From positions 1 to 50,249 of the forward strand of contig NZ_FZPJ01000020.1 in the NCBI RefSeq assembly GCF_900198605.1: a DNA stretch of 50,249 bases. The letters run 5' to 3'. The notes beneath the pieces are model-generated. The model worked only from the letters and a program-made list of their open reading frames with translations, ran no database searches and had not been told where the DNA came from. The position numbers and the translations under genes are program-made. This DNA comes from Helicobacter mesocricetorum. GTDB taxonomy: Bacteria > Campylobacterota > Campylobacteria > Campylobacterales > Helicobacteraceae. Shown one piece after another: positions 1 to 9,293 of the stretch (the first letter of the stretch is position 1; each line of letters starts with the position of its first letter).

Positions 1-20
1 TACGGTGGACGAGCTAAGTG

Positions 21-26
21 TATAAT
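21..26 (+). promoter_or_regulatory. Possible -10 element for the autotransporter gene
   Basis: A TATAAT hexamer lies 130 bases before the autotransporter start. No -35 can be judged because only 20 bases precede it in the window. The 100-base leader that follows holds G5 and G8 runs. Assigning it to the downstream gene is inference. Confidence 0.35.
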
Positions 27-109
27 AATACTAGTTATAGAATGTTACAAGGTCTAGGAATTGATGAAAAAAGGGGGTGTGGGAGGAAGATAAAACATTA
101 AAGGGACGA

Positions 110-117
110 GGGGGGGG
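110..117 (+). repeat. G8 homopolymer tract in the autotransporter leader
   Basis: Eight consecutive G residues end 38 bases before the ATG of a surface autotransporter. In Campylobacterota, G/C runs of eight or more are well known slippage sites for phase variation of surface genes. Here the run lies between a possible -10 and the ribosome site rather than in the reading frame, so any effect would be on transcription or leader structure. Confidence 0.6.
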
Positions 118-155
118 ACCATAATAGCAACTCCATTAAAAATTAAGGAGTATCA

Positions 156-2765
156 ATGAAAATTTCATTAATCGCATCAAGAGCCTTGATTGGCTTTAGT
201 GTTTTGGGTTCTATTGCAGCCTATGCAGTAGATATTACAAATAATACAGATTTTACGAACAACTTCCAAAACAATAACGGAAATTGGAGTGTAAAAGCAG
301 ATTCTAAAATTCAAAGTGAAGGGGTAACTCTTAAAAAATTAGAGAAATTTGAACAACCTCTTAATAACATCACACTAAGCACAGATAAAAAAATAACTAT
401 TGACACTAATGTAGAAGTTGGTAGCTATACCGATAAAAATGATCTAACCAAAGCCTATAGTTTTAACATTAATGCTAAAGAAGGAGTGGATAATAATGGG
501 ACAATAGACATTCTAAGAGATTCCAAAATTGAGGCAAACACCTCATTAAAAACAAATTCTAGGTTAAATATTGTTGGAAGCAAACTTGATATTATAGGCA
601 ATGTTAGTGCAGAGGACAATAGCATAATTACTCTTACTGATACTACTAATATGAACGATACAATTCGTAGATTCGAGGAGTCAGTATTATTTGGAGATGA
701 TAATACCAATACAACGGATACAGAATCTCAAATTGACTTTAATGATCTTATTCGTTCCGCTAATGCTCTAGGAATTAGCTCTGGAATCCCCACTTTAAAC
801 ATTAAAGGAAACTTTGAAACAAAAGGAGCTACGACTTTTGAGTTTCACGAAAATGGCTTTATTAATACCACAGGGAAAGCCACAATTAACTCTCAAGGTA
901 GCCTTAACTTCAACACAAGCAATAGTCCTCTAACTAGCGATAAAACCCTACTTTTTGCACAAGGAGGAGTAGATATTGTAAAAACTGCCAATAATCAAAA
1001 TTCCTCTGTTTTAACCCAACAAGGAGATAAAACTTGGAAACCCTCTGAAGGAGGAATACTCAATGTAACTTACGACAGAGAAGTAGCCTCCTATCTCTCT
1101 AACCCTTCCTTGCTAAATGGAATCATAGTTCCAAGAGTAGAGGATTTAAAAAGTGAGAACCTTACATACGAAATTCGTGTAGATGAGAAGAAAAACAATC
1201 TTTTTATAAAAGTCAATGTCGATAACTCAAAAATAAACACTACGAGTCTTAAAAATATTAAAGACGAAAAAGAACTCCAAAAAGCCCAAGATGAGTTCCT
1301 AAAAACCCAACTAAAAACTACTGCTACAAGCACAAAGACCGCTCTTGAGACTGCAAAGAAAAATCTTGAGACCGCTAAAACAAAATATAACGAAATCAGC
1401 ACTAGCAATAAAGCGGCAATTACCAAAAATATCGACTTAGCCATACAAGATATTGACGCAAACCTAAAATCTACACAGGATATTAACAGCAAAACTGATG
1501 CCACAGCACAAGAATACCTTAGTGCATTGCTAAAGGGTGCTGATACCAAAACCGCAGAGGATGTATTAGTAACCTTGATTGACAAAAAAGACAATAAACT
1601 CTTCAATGCTACACTAGATACAGAAGTGCTAAAAAATACAACCACATCAATTTCTAGAAGCGAAGATACAAGAGATGGATTAAATATCTTAAAATCTCTC
1701 TCTACTTCTGCTATTGATACAGATACTATTCTTAGTGTAATAACTAACCAAAACTTCTTTAAAGATACAAGAGAACAAGCACAAACTATTTCGCAACTCT
1801 CTGATACCTCTAGCTCTCAATTAGGTGCTATTAATATCGCTAATGATGTAGCAATTGGAGATAGAATCGCAAGATTTAATAATCCTCATATAGAAACCAA
1901 AAGATTTGCTGCGCTAAGTAGTGATGTAGCTTATAGCTATTATGATGAATATGTCTCAAGCGTGTGGGCAAATGTCTTTGGGGGAGCTAATATCATTGGA
2001 GGAAATACCGGGGGACTTTATGGTCTTAGCATAGGGGTTGATAGAAATATTAGCTCGAATGTCTTGCTTGGCGGATACTTCACTTATGCGGATTCTACGT
2101 TTAAAAGCAAAACTACCAAACAAAAAACAAATAACTTCCAAGCTGGGCTTTATTCTTTGGTTAAACTCACACAAGATTGGGAAAATTGGGAAATAAGGAC
2201 AAAAGCTTATGCGCAACTTAGCCCAACTGATCAATACAGCACCAATATCTTAGGGACAGATTCTGCAGATTTTACAAAAAAATTCTTTGGCATTAATGGA
2301 AGCTTAGGAAAAGTGTTTCAAATCTCTAATGACTTCTTCGTCAAACCCTTTGCTGGTATGAATTACTATTATGGCTTTACACCTAATTATACAGAGAGCG
2401 GAACTACTTTAGCCAAAAATGTTCGCTCTTCTACCAATAATGCTTTAAGCTTGGATTTAGGAGCAGAGCTTAGAAAATACTTCGGTAGCAATTCCTATCT
2501 CTTTATCACTCCAAAACTTGAGCAATACATTATCCATACCGGAAGTGATTATGTCGCAAGGTTTGCTGGCTCTACTTCAGCCTTTAGAATCGCAAATAAC
2601 GAAAAGACAAAAACTTATGGACAGCTTGTTTTGGGTGGGAATGTGAATATTAACCAAAACCTATCTTTAAATATCGGGGGAGGCTTAAAGCAAATCCTAG
2701 CTGGTAAGTCTCCAACCAATGAAACTTATTTAAATGGAAATATCCAACTTAAATATAAATTTTAA
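156..2765 (+). CDS. Autotransporter with outer-membrane beta-barrel domain
   Basis: This encodes an 869-residue surface protein of the type V (autotransporter) class. Residues 1-24 form a signal peptide (hydrophobic core, AYA cleavage site before VDITNN). The passenger (about 25-590) is rich in Asn, Thr, Ser and Lys, as in beta-helical passengers, with a charged Ala/Lys/Glu helical stretch around 365-420. The last 270 residues have the alternating aromatic strands of a translocator barrel and end in YKF, the C-terminal Phe expected for BAM recognition. A strong ribosome site (AAGGAG, 145-150) fixes the start. The gene stands alone, followed by a GC-rich hairpin. I recognise no adhesin or toxin motif, so the passenger function is unknown. 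Confidence 0.88.
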   Translation: MKISLIASRALIGFSVLGSIAAYAVDITNNTDFTNNFQNNNGNWSVKADSKIQSEGVTLKKLEKFEQPLNNITLSTDKKITIDTNVEVGSYTDKNDLTKAYSFNINAKEGVDNNGTIDILRDSKIEANTSLKTNSRLNIVGSKLDIIGNVSAEDNSIITLTDTTNMNDTIRRFEESVLFGDDNTNTTDTESQIDFNDLIRSANALGISSGIPTLNIKGNFETKGATTFEFHENGFINTTGKATINSQGSLNFNTSNSPLTSDKTLLFAQGGVDIVKTANNQNSSVLTQQGDKTWKPSEGGILNVTYDREVASYLSNPSLLNGIIVPRVEDLKSENLTYEIRVDEKKNNLFIKVNVDNSKINTTSLKNIKDEKELQKAQDEFLKTQLKTTATSTKTALETAKKNLETAKTKYNEISTSNKAAITKNIDLAIQDIDANLKSTQDINSKTDATAQEYLSALLKGADTKTAEDVLVTLIDKKDNKLFNATLDTEVLKNTTTSISRSEDTRDGLNILKSLSTSAIDTDTILSVITNQNFFKDTREQAQTISQLSDTSSSQLGAINIANDVAIGDRIARFNNPHIETKRFAALSSDVAYSYYDEYVSSVWANVFGGANIIGGNTGGLYGLSIGVDRNISSNVLLGGYFTYADSTFKSKTTKQKTNNFQAGLYSLVKLTQDWENWEIRTKAYAQLSPTDQYSTNILGTDSADFTKKFFGINGSLGKVFQISNDFFVKPFAGMNYYYGFTPNYTESGTTLAKNVRSSTNNALSLDLGAELRKYFGSNSYLFITPKLEQYIIHTGSDYVARFAGSTSAFRIANNEKTKTYGQLVLGGNVNINQNLSLNIGGGLKQILAGKSPTNETYLNGNIQLKYKF

Positions 2766-2799
2766 TTCAAGATTACACTTTATTTAAGTTTTTCATTAA

Positions 2800-2814
2800 G
2801 GGAGGTCTCCTCCC
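2800..2814 (+). terminator. Hairpin after the autotransporter gene
   Basis: GGGAGG-TCT-CCTCCC forms a 6-bp all-GC stem-like hairpin 35 bases after the autotransporter stop. It is not followed by a clear T run, so it is a possible but non-classical terminator or mRNA-stabilising hairpin. Flanking arms CATTAAG and CTTAATG (around 2794 and 2870) could pair more distantly. Confidence 0.4.
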
Positions 2815-2924
2815 ATCTCCTAAACTCTTCTTTGCAAAGCCTCTTTGATTGAATATTTTATTCCAATCTCTTAATGAAGTTTTAGAGTTTTTTTAGTAAA
2901 ATTCACTCCAATATTTCCTTATAA

Positions 2925-4553
2925 ATGGGTTTGATAATGGAAGAACATAATGAAGCTTTAGCACTCAAATATCGTCCTATGGATTTTGATGAACTTGTAG
3001 GGCAAGAATCTATTAGCAAAACACTCTCTTTGGCTTTAAATACCAAACGATTATCGCACGCATATTTGTTTTCTGGCTTAAGAGGAAGTGGCAAAACCTC
3101 AAGTGCTAGAATCTTCGCTAGAGCTTTAGAATGCGAAAATGGACCTAAGGCAAAGCCTTGTGGAATCTGTGCAAATTGTATTGCTGCTAATCCTCATAAA
3201 ATGAGGCATATTGATATTATAGAGCTTGATGGTGCATCTAACCGCAAGATTGATGATATTCGCGACCTCATAGAGCAAACCAAATACCACCCCAATATGG
3301 GAAGATTTAAAATCTTTATTATCGATGAAGTGCATATGCTAACCAAAGAAGCCTTTAATGCCCTCTTAAAAACCCTAGAAGAACCCCCTCCTTATGTTAA
3401 GTTTATCCTTGCAACCACAGACCCTCTAAAATTACCCGCTACGATTTTAAGCCGAACCCAACACTTTAGGTTTAAAAGAATCTCGGACAAAAGTATCTTG
3501 GAACATTTAAAAAACATTCTCCAAAAAGAAGGCATTACCTATGAAGAAGAAGCCTTAAAAATGCTAATTCGCAGTGGAAGTGGCTCTTTAAGAGATACTT
3601 TAACCCTCTTAGATCAAGTTATTATCTACTCTAACTACAATATCACAACCAATACTTGTGCGAGTATGCTAGGGCTTATTAATCCTCAAAGTCTGCAATC
3701 CCTCTTTGAATGTATCCTCAATAATGATAGAGAAAAGCTCTTAAAAGCAATGGAGGGATTTTTAGAATATGAAAGTGAAATGCTCTTAGATGAGATGAGT
3801 ATTTTTCTTAAAAACAAGCTCTTAAAAGGCGATAATGCCTATAATGTTGTGCTTATTGATAGATTTTTTCGTATTATTGCTCAAGCAAAAGAATTGCTTT
3901 TTTTAGGCTCTGATGACAATTTTGTGCTAACTTTAACCCTCCTTAAAATGCTAGAAGCACTGCAGATTCAAGAAATTGATACCGCCATAGAAAACCTAAA
4001 AAACCAAAGCCCACAGCTACCAATCCCAAAAGCACCTACCCCCTCTCCATCTCCCATACAAACGCCTACTTTAGCCAAAGAAAGCCCCTCTTTATTCCAA
4101 TTGCTCCTCCAAAAAATCTATGAGAGAAACTATGACTTAGGGGAATGCTTTGAGAAAAACATTACTTTTGTCTCTTTTGATAACAATCTTCTAATATGGG
4201 AGAGCAAAGCCAAAGATGCTGACAAAGAGCGATTAAAAAATAGCTATTCTATTATTAAAAATCTTGTTTTAGAGATTTTTGGCTTACAAACCCAAATCAA
4301 ATCTCTAAGCAAAGAAGAATCTTCTAAAACCCCAGAAACCCCAAACACTATTCCAAATACTACTTCTCATAATATCACTCCAGATTCCGCTCATACAAAT
4401 ACTCAGCAAAAGCTAGAAGATTCTCCATCTAATGACCCCAAAATGGAAGTTACACAAGCCCTAGAAACCCCGCTTTTAAAAAGCGCAAAAGAGTTATTAG
4501 GGATTAAACAAATCAAGGTTCGACCCAAAGAAGAGAATCTATGCAGCTCCTAA
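2925..4553 (+). CDS. dnaX: DNA polymerase III subunit gamma/tau
   Basis: Clamp-loader ATPase subunit of the replisome. Residues 1-230 are an AAA+ domain: a LALKYRP..F.ELVGQE start, Walker A GLRGSGKTS, a zinc-type CGICANC cluster, DEVHML Walker B and the LSRTQHF sensor region. The C-terminal part is a Pro/Ser/Thr-rich linker and a divergent tail, typical for short epsilon-class DnaX (542 aa). The ATG at 2937 (MEEHNEAL...) is an alternative start; neither has a convincing ribosome site. The gene overlaps tsaE by 13 bases and heads a four-gene operon. Confidence 0.95.
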   Translation: MGLIMEEHNEALALKYRPMDFDELVGQESISKTLSLALNTKRLSHAYLFSGLRGSGKTSSARIFARALECENGPKAKPCGICANCIAANPHKMRHIDIIELDGASNRKIDDIRDLIEQTKYHPNMGRFKIFIIDEVHMLTKEAFNALLKTLEEPPPYVKFILATTDPLKLPATILSRTQHFRFKRISDKSILEHLKNILQKEGITYEEEALKMLIRSGSGSLRDTLTLLDQVIIYSNYNITTNTCASMLGLINPQSLQSLFECILNNDREKLLKAMEGFLEYESEMLLDEMSIFLKNKLLKGDNAYNVVLIDRFFRIIAQAKELLFLGSDDNFVLTLTLLKMLEALQIQEIDTAIENLKNQSPQLPIPKAPTPSPSPIQTPTLAKESPSLFQLLLQKIYERNYDLGECFEKNITFVSFDNNLLIWESKAKDADKERLKNSYSIIKNLVLEIFGLQTQIKSLSKEESSKTPETPNTIPNTTSHNITPDSAHTNTQQKLEDSPSNDPKMEVTQALETPLLKSAKELLGIKQIKVRPKEENLCSS

Positions 4554-4957
4554 CTTCCTTGCTTTTAAAAGAAAATGAACTTACAAAACTTGCTCAAACA
4601 TTAAAGATTCAAGACAAACAAGGAGTTTATCTCTTAGAGGGGGATTTAGCAAGCGGTAAAACCACTTTGATAAAAGCAATTGCGCAATATCTAGGAAGCA
4701 CAAGTCTTGTTACCTCCCCAACTTTCTTGATTAGACAAGAATATGACCATCAAATCTACCATTATGATTTTTACCAAAAAGACCTCCAAAACCTTTTAGA
4801 GTTAGGATTTTTAGAAGAGATTGAAAAAGCAGGTTGGCATTTTATAGAATGGGGAGATAAAAAATTAGCTAAAATATTACAAGAAGTTGGAATAAGCTTC
4901 ACAACCATTAAGATTCTACCCCAAAACAACGAAAGGGAATACCAAATTTATGTATAA
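4541..4957 (+). CDS. tsaE: tRNA threonylcarbamoyladenosine biosynthesis ATPase TsaE
   Basis: ATPase that works with TsaB and TsaD to make the t6A37 modification of ANN-decoding tRNAs in the cytoplasm. The 138-residue length fits the family. Walker A is [11 protein letters not shown], followed by a TSPTFL switch-like segment, YHYDFYQ and FIEWGDK, all family hallmarks. It overlaps dnaX at its start and lptB by 8 bases at its end. A TsaB-like gene is at 33.6-34.1 kb. Confidence 0.95.
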   Translation: MQLLTSLLLKENELTKLAQTLKIQDKQGVYLLEGDLASGKTTLIKAIAQYLGSTSLVTSPTFLIRQEYDHQIYHYDFYQKDLQNLLELGFLEEIEKAGWHFIEWGDKKLAKILQEVGISFTTIKILPQNNEREYQIYV

Positions 4958-5672
4958 ACTAGAAGCAAGGCAACTATCTAAAACTATCAAAAAAACAGAC
5001 ATTATCTCTAATATTTCTTTAGAAGTAAAAAGCGGTGAAATTGTGGGTTTGCTAGGACCAAATGGAGCAGGAAAAACAACAAGCTTCTATATCATTTGTG
5101 GGCTTTTATCCCCTAATGAAGGAGGAGTATTTTTAAATAACCAAGAAATTACTCATTTAAGTTTGCACCAAAGGGCTAAATTAGGCATAGGGTATCTCCC
5201 GCAAGAAAGCAGTGTTTTTAAAGACCTAAATGTAGAAGAAAACTTAAAAATTGCTGCGGAAATATCTATCCAAAAGGAAAAAGATAGAATAAAACGGATA
5301 GAAGAACTCTTAGAGACCTTTAACATTGAACCCATAAGATACCGCAAGGCAATTAGTTTAAGCGGTGGAGAACGAAGAAGGGTAGAGATTGCAAGAGCGC
5401 TTATTAAAAGACCAAAATTTATTTTATTAGATGAGCCTTTTGCAGGAGTAGATCCTATTGCGGTTTTGGATATACAAAATATCATCAAAAGACTTTTAAG
5501 CTTTAAAATAGGGATTTTAATCACTGACCATAATGTGCGCGAAACACTAAATGTTTGCGATAGGGCTTATGTTATCAATAAAGGGAAGCTTTTAGCAAGT
5601 GGTAATTCTGAAGAGATTCATACCAATGAGCTTGTTAGGAAGCATTATCTAGGAGAGAATTTCAAAATATGA
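4950..5672 (+). CDS. lptB: LPS export ABC transporter ATP-binding protein LptB
   Basis: Cytoplasmic ATPase that powers LptFG to extract lipopolysaccharide toward the outer membrane. All ABC motifs are present: Walker [10 protein letters not shown], signature [15 protein letters not shown], Walker [14 protein letters not shown] and H-loop [11 protein letters not shown]. The 240-residue length and the [13 protein letters not shown] segment are typical of LptB. It overlaps tsaE by 8 and rpoN by 4 bases (ATGA). A neighbouring lptB-rpoN pair is common in Gram-negative genomes. Confidence 0.95.
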   Translation: MYKLEARQLSKTIKKTDIISNISLEVKSGEIVGLLGPNGAGKTTSFYIICGLLSPNEGGVFLNNQEITHLSLHQRAKLGIGYLPQESSVFKDLNVEENLKIAAEISIQKEKDRIKRIEELLETFNIEPIRYRKAISLSGGERRRVEIARALIKRPKFILLDEPFAGVDPIAVLDIQNIIKRLLSFKIGILITDHNVRETLNVCDRAYVINKGKLLASGNSEEIHTNELVRKHYLGENFKI

Positions 5673-6961
5673 AATTAAGAACCCAAGCTTCTACAACACT
5701 TAAAGCCAAGCTTTCTTCTACCTTAAAAAGCTGGTTACCTATTTTACAAAGCGGTATGCAAGATTTAGAGGAAACCTTAGGAGAGTTTGCAAAAGAAAAT
5801 CCCTATTTTGAGATAAAATCCCAAATCACTAATGATTTCTCCTCTTATAAAAGAGGTAATAGAGACCGCCCAAAAGGTGCTAAAGCTGGACAAGCTGGAG
5901 GGCAAAGTGATGGTATTGAAAACTTCTGCATTCAAGAAGAAAGTTTAGAGGAGAGCTTACTAGCACAAATCCTTCCCCCCCTCTTCCCTACACAAACTTC
6001 ACAAAATATTGCTCTAAAAATCATAGAAAACCTCAATGAAGAAGGATATTTTGAAGGCGATATTGAACATATCGCTAAAGAATGCTATTGTAGCACGGAA
6101 GAAATAGAAAAAATCCGCAAACGTTTTGCCTATCTTGACCCGCCCGGAATTGGAGCAAAAAACTTAAAAGAATCTTTTTATTTCCAGCTAGATAATATGG
6201 ATATAAAGCCTGAAATCTTTGAACTTTGCTCAAAAATCCTAAAAGACTTGGAGCATCATATTCGCTTTAAAGAAGAATACTACTATAAAGAGGCTATGCG
6301 GGTGATTCAAAGCTTCAAAAACCCTCCTGCACTAGACTTTTATGAAAGGGAAGCAGCGATTATTCCAGATATTTTAATCCTCCAAGAAGCCCACAATATT
6401 CAAGTGCAGATTAATGAAAAATATTATCCAAGCATTGAAATAAACTTCCATAAAGAAAAAAATTCTAAGGTTAAAGAAGAATTCATCAAAATAAAAACCA
6501 AAGAGGCTAAAGATTTGGTAGATGCACTAGAGATGCGAAAGGCAACGCTCTATAAAATCGGGATTATGATTGTAGAATACCAATATGAGTTTTTCATCGG
6601 AGGAGAGATAAAACCTATGAAGCTTAAGGATTTAGCCCAAGAGTTTGGACACGCCCCAAGCACCATCTCAAGAGCGATTTCTAATAAATTCTTGGAATGC
6701 TCTCGTGGTATTTTTCCCCTTAAAGTGTTTTTTGCTACGGCTATTGATGAGGAAATAGCCAATGTTACTATCAAAGATTTTGTTGCGGATTTAGTCAAAA
6801 ATGAGAACAAACAAAAGCCTTTAAGCGATACAAAAATCCTAAAACTCATCGAAGAAAAATTTGAAATTAAAATGGTGCGTCGAACTATCACAAAATACAG
6901 ATCCCAACTCAATATCGCAAGTTCTAGTGAGCGCAAAAAACTCTATAAGATGTCCCTTTAG
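5669..6961 (+). CDS. rpoN: RNA polymerase sigma-54 factor RpoN
   Basis: Alternative sigma factor that in Campylobacterota mainly drives middle and late flagellar genes with the activator FlgR. The 430 residues show region I ([15 protein letters not shown]... in place of the usual Gln-rich start), an acidic linker, the core-binding domain with [10 protein letters not shown], and a C-terminal RpoN box, VRRTITKYR, at about 405-415. It is translationally coupled to lptB. No sigma-54 promoter was recognised in this window. Confidence 0.95.
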   Translation: MKLRTQASTTLKAKLSSTLKSWLPILQSGMQDLEETLGEFAKENPYFEIKSQITNDFSSYKRGNRDRPKGAKAGQAGGQSDGIENFCIQEESLEESLLAQILPPLFPTQTSQNIALKIIENLNEEGYFEGDIEHIAKECYCSTEEIEKIRKRFAYLDPPGIGAKNLKESFYFQLDNMDIKPEIFELCSKILKDLEHHIRFKEEYYYKEAMRVIQSFKNPPALDFYEREAAIIPDILILQEAHNIQVQINEKYYPSIEINFHKEKNSKVKEEFIKIKTKEAKDLVDALEMRKATLYKIGIMIVEYQYEFFIGGEIKPMKLKDLAQEFGHAPSTISRAISNKFLECSRGIFPLKVFFATAIDEEIANVTIKDFVADLVKNENKQKPLSDTKILKLIEEKFEIKMVRRTITKYRSQLNIASSSERKKLYKMSL

Positions 6962-7103
6962 TTTATACAAAGCTAATCTTATCTTTATTATCCTCTTTAA
7001 AGAAGAATCCAAACAATCTAAAGAGTCTTAAGAATCCAATTAATCCAACCAACCAACCTAAACCAAGAATTTAATCAATCTAAAGTAAAAAAATAATAAT
7101 AAA

Positions 7104-7130
7104 TAGAGTCTTACCAACCTAAAGACTCTA
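7104..7130 (-). terminator. Minus-strand terminator-like hairpin
   Basis: TAGAGTCTT (7104-7112) and AAGACTCTA (7122-7130) form a perfect 9-bp stem with a 9-base loop. Read on the minus strand the hairpin is followed by TTTATTATTATTTTTTT, as in an intrinsic terminator. It lies downstream of glnA and of repeat copy 1, so it could end either a glnA read-through transcript or a small RNA made from the repeat. Confidence 0.5.
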
Positions 7131-7156
7131 AACAAACAATAATATAAACACTAAAC

Positions 7157-7285
7157 TATTAAACGAGATTCCTCTAAGAAGTAAAGAATTTTTTTCGTGG
7201 CGGTGAGAACCCTTAGTTTGCAAGCAAACTTTTCCCAAGCCACTCTCAAAACTCTTTACTTCTTAAAGCTTTACCTTTTCTTTAT
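7157..7285 (-). repeat. Structured 130-bp repeat, copy 1 (inverted relative to 49765-49894)
   Basis: By eye it matches the reverse complement of 49765-49894, with two substitutions and one T-run length difference. Inner symmetry: 13-bp arms TAAGAAGTAAAGA (7175-7187) and TCTTTACTTCTTA (7253-7265), then GTGGC/GCCAC, then AGTTTGC-AA-GCAAACT at the tip. It could be a palindromic repeat element or a small structured RNA; the hairpin at 7104-7130 would terminate a minus-strand transcript. Confidence 0.75.
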
Positions 7286-7467
7286 CTTATTGCTTTATAA
7301 AAAACAAAAATGCTCTTGATTTTATAATCCCAATGAATAAATCGCCCAAATCGTGGAAACAACAGAAAAATAAGATAAGCTACATAATTTTAATAGTAAG
7401 TTTTCAAGAAATTTTACAAAGACACTAAATAAGATTCATTAAGTTTTAAAAAAGGGGTGGGGGTAAA

Positions 7468-8916
7468 TTAACAACTATAAGTTGTTAAAAACTCAAAAGG
7501 ATGGGGTCTTCCCTCCCAAGGCCAAATTTCTGTTTCAAACTTATACGCCTTGTAGGTTTGGATAAAGGTTTCACTAAAGACATTATCGACTTTTAAATAT
7601 TCTTTATCGACCAACATTTCTTCAATAGCGTGTCTTAGGGTATGAGGAAGTTGTTTAATACCCTTTTCGCGAACTTCATCTAAAGTTAGCTCAAAGAGAT
7701 TAACTTCCATAGGCTCTCCTGGGTGAATCTTATTTTTAATCCCATCTAATCCCGCCATTAATAAAGCAGCAAAAGCCAAGTAAGGGTTGCTAGAGCTATC
7801 AGGGAATCTAAACTCCATTCTTTTAGCTTTCTCCCCACTATTATAAGGAATCCGAATACTCGCACTTCTGTTTTGTGCAGAATAAGTAAGAATAGAAGGA
7901 GCTTCAAAGCCGGGTATTAATCGCTTATAAGAATTTGTCGAAGCATTAGTAAAAGCTGCTAATCCTCTAGCGTGTTTTAATACTCCACCTAAGAAATACA
8001 ATGCCTCCTCACTCATTCCCTCATAAGCCTCTCCTGCAAAGAGATTCTTCCCTTTCTTCCAAATGCTTATATGTGTGTGCATTCCACTACCATTGTCATT
8101 ATAGAGAGGCTTAGGCATAAAGGTTGCTGTTTTGCCATTAAGATGCGCTACCATTTTAATAACATATTTAAGCTTTTGCACATTATCAGCAGCTTCGAGC
8201 ATATCTCCAAACTTCACACCTATCTCCCCTTGTCCTTGTGCTACTTCGTGATGAACTACAAAAGTTTCCAATCCCACTTGATTAAGCACTTTTACCATCT
8301 CTGCTCTTATATCCACCATAGAATCCACAGGGGCTACTGGAAAATAGCCCCCTTTAAGTCCCGGACGATGCCCTAAATTAACACCATCATATTCTTTGGA
8401 GCGATTCCACTCTCCCTCTTCTGTATCAATCTCATAATATTGACAATTCACAGAATCCCGCATTTTAATAGAATCAAAGACAAAAAATTCATTTTCAGGA
8501 CCATAATAAGCAACATCCCCTATACCAGAATCTTTTAAATGCTGCATTGCTTTTTTAACAATACTACGCGGACATTTCTCATAAGGCTCATTTTTATAAA
8601 TATCCCATATATCGCAAAACACCACCATTGTCGTATCAGCTGTGAAAGGATCAATAAAATACCGTATAGGATCAGGGATTAAAATCATATCCGACTTATT
8701 CACAGGTTGCCAAGCAGGAATAGAACTCCCATCAAAGGCAATCCCCTCAAAACTTCCCTCATCAATGGCACTAGCACTAAAAGATAAATGATGCCATATA
8801 CCTTTAATATCTGTAAATCTAAAATCAATAAATTCTACTTCATTTTCTTTGCACTCTTCAAAAAATTTCTTTATAGCTTGTTTATCAACTTTTGGTTTAT
8901 TGAGAGCCTGTTTCAC
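7468..8916 (-). CDS. glnA: Type I glutamine synthetase
   Basis: Makes glutamine from glutamate, ammonia and ATP in the cytoplasm and is the main nitrogen-assimilation step. The 482 residues fit GSI. Visible motifs are [17 protein letters not shown], the metal site region [29 protein letters not shown] and the PHPFEF end. The segment that usually reads NLYDLP reads NLFELT, so the adenylylated Tyr is Phe. This agrees with published work on the H. pylori enzyme, which lacks adenylylation control. The start is GTG with AAGGAG seven bases upstream. Confidence 0.97.
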   Translation of the reverse strand: MKQALNKPKVDKQAIKKFFEECKENEVEFIDFRFTDIKGIWHHLSFSASAIDEGSFEGIAFDGSSIPAWQPVNKSDMILIPDPIRYFIDPFTADTTMVVFCDIWDIYKNEPYEKCPRSIVKKAMQHLKDSGIGDVAYYGPENEFFVFDSIKMRDSVNCQYYEIDTEEGEWNRSKEYDGVNLGHRPGLKGGYFPVAPVDSMVDIRAEMVKVLNQVGLETFVVHHEVAQGQGEIGVKFGDMLEAADNVQKLKYVIKMVAHLNGKTATFMPKPLYNDNGSGMHTHISIWKKGKNLFAGEAYEGMSEEALYFLGGVLKHARGLAAFTNASTNSYKRLIPGFEAPSILTYSAQNRSASIRIPYNSGEKAKRMEFRFPDSSSNPYLAFAALLMAGLDGIKNKIHPGEPMEVNLFELTLDEVREKGIKQLPHTLRHAIEEMLVDKEYLKVDNVFSETFIQTYKAYKFETEIWPWEGRPHPFEFLTTYSC

Positions 8917-9060
8917 TATCTACTCCTTAAAATGCCTTATTTTATGAAATTATAACAATATTTTTTTTAAAGTATTCCCATAAAGTAGCAATATTAGTTT
9001 GTTAATTGCTAGGAGATTCTTGAATGAAATTTTGCAATTTAAGGGCATAAACACTAAAAC

Positions 9061-9076
9061 TTTTGAAGCTTCAAAA
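9061..9076. promoter_or_regulatory. Perfect 16-bp palindrome, candidate operator
   Basis: TTTTGAAGCTTCAAAA is a perfect palindrome midway between the divergent glnA and metal-ATPase transcripts. A dimeric repressor site is the natural guess; a bidirectional terminator is less likely because the stem is short and AT-rich at its ends. No regulator gene adjoins it. Confidence 0.4.
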
Positions 9077-9108
9077 AACTAAATTTTTAAGGGTTCGATA
9101 GCTATGAA

Positions 9109-9143
9109 AACAAAAAATAATAGAATTATTATTATTTTTGTTT
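9109..9143. other. A/T-rich inverted repeat
   Basis: AAACAAAAAATAATA and TATTATTTTTGTTT flank a short GAATTAT loop, giving a long imperfect hairpin with a single unpaired base. In either direction a T run follows within the arm, so it may act as a bidirectional attenuator or simply be AT-rich spacer. Confidence 0.35.
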
Positions 9144-9244
9144 GTGAATATTACTCCCAAAAAATATCTACAAATAAGGTAATTTGAAGATTATTTTTTG
9201 TTCTCATTTTATAACTATTTAAGTTTTTTTTAATGGTATTATAC

Positions 9245-9250
9245 TATAAT
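9245..9250 (+). promoter_or_regulatory. -10 element for the metal-ATPase operon
   Basis: TATAAT within ATTATACTATAATTCCC, 44 bases before the first ATG of the operon. The -35 region is only a T-rich stretch, which is usual for epsilon-class sigma-80 promoters with T-rich periodic upstream sequence. Confidence 0.5.
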
Positions 9251-9293
9251 TCCCTCAAATTAAAAGTTTTAGCTCATTTTAAAGAAGTTTTAA

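Larger units (their letters stand above)
6962..7467. other. Non-coding spacer between convergent rpoN and glnA
   Basis: About 500 bases with no credible gene. It contains low-complexity CCAACC/AATCC runs (6985-7070), a 9-bp-stem hairpin (7104-7130) and a 129-bp structured repeat (7157-7285) whose inverted copy is at 49765-49894. The stretch 6985-7016 also matches, in reverse, sequence just before the second copy (around 49739-49770), so similarity extends beyond the core repeat in shuffled order. Confidence 0.7.
8917..9293. other. Divergent promoter region between glnA and the metal-ATPase operon
   Basis: This 377-base AT-rich region holds a minus-strand TATAAT (8949-8954) suited to glnA and a plus-strand TATAAT (9245-9250) 44 bases before the 9294 gene. 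Between them are a perfect 16-bp palindrome (9061-9076) and a long A/T hairpin (about 9109-9143). No sigma-54-type TGGC-N8-TTGC element was seen. Confidence 0.6.

Noticed and set aside
1091-1645. 184-codon ORF antisense to the autotransporter
   Set aside because: It is a frame shadow of a low-complexity passenger, Ser/Val/Phe-rich, with no ribosome site or recognisable domain. Similar antisense shadows occur against rpoN, dnaK, lptB and glnA.
9088-9105. tRNA-like GGGTTCGATA motif
   Set aside because: The surrounding bases do not form acceptor, D or anticodon arms; no tRNA was recognised anywhere in the window.
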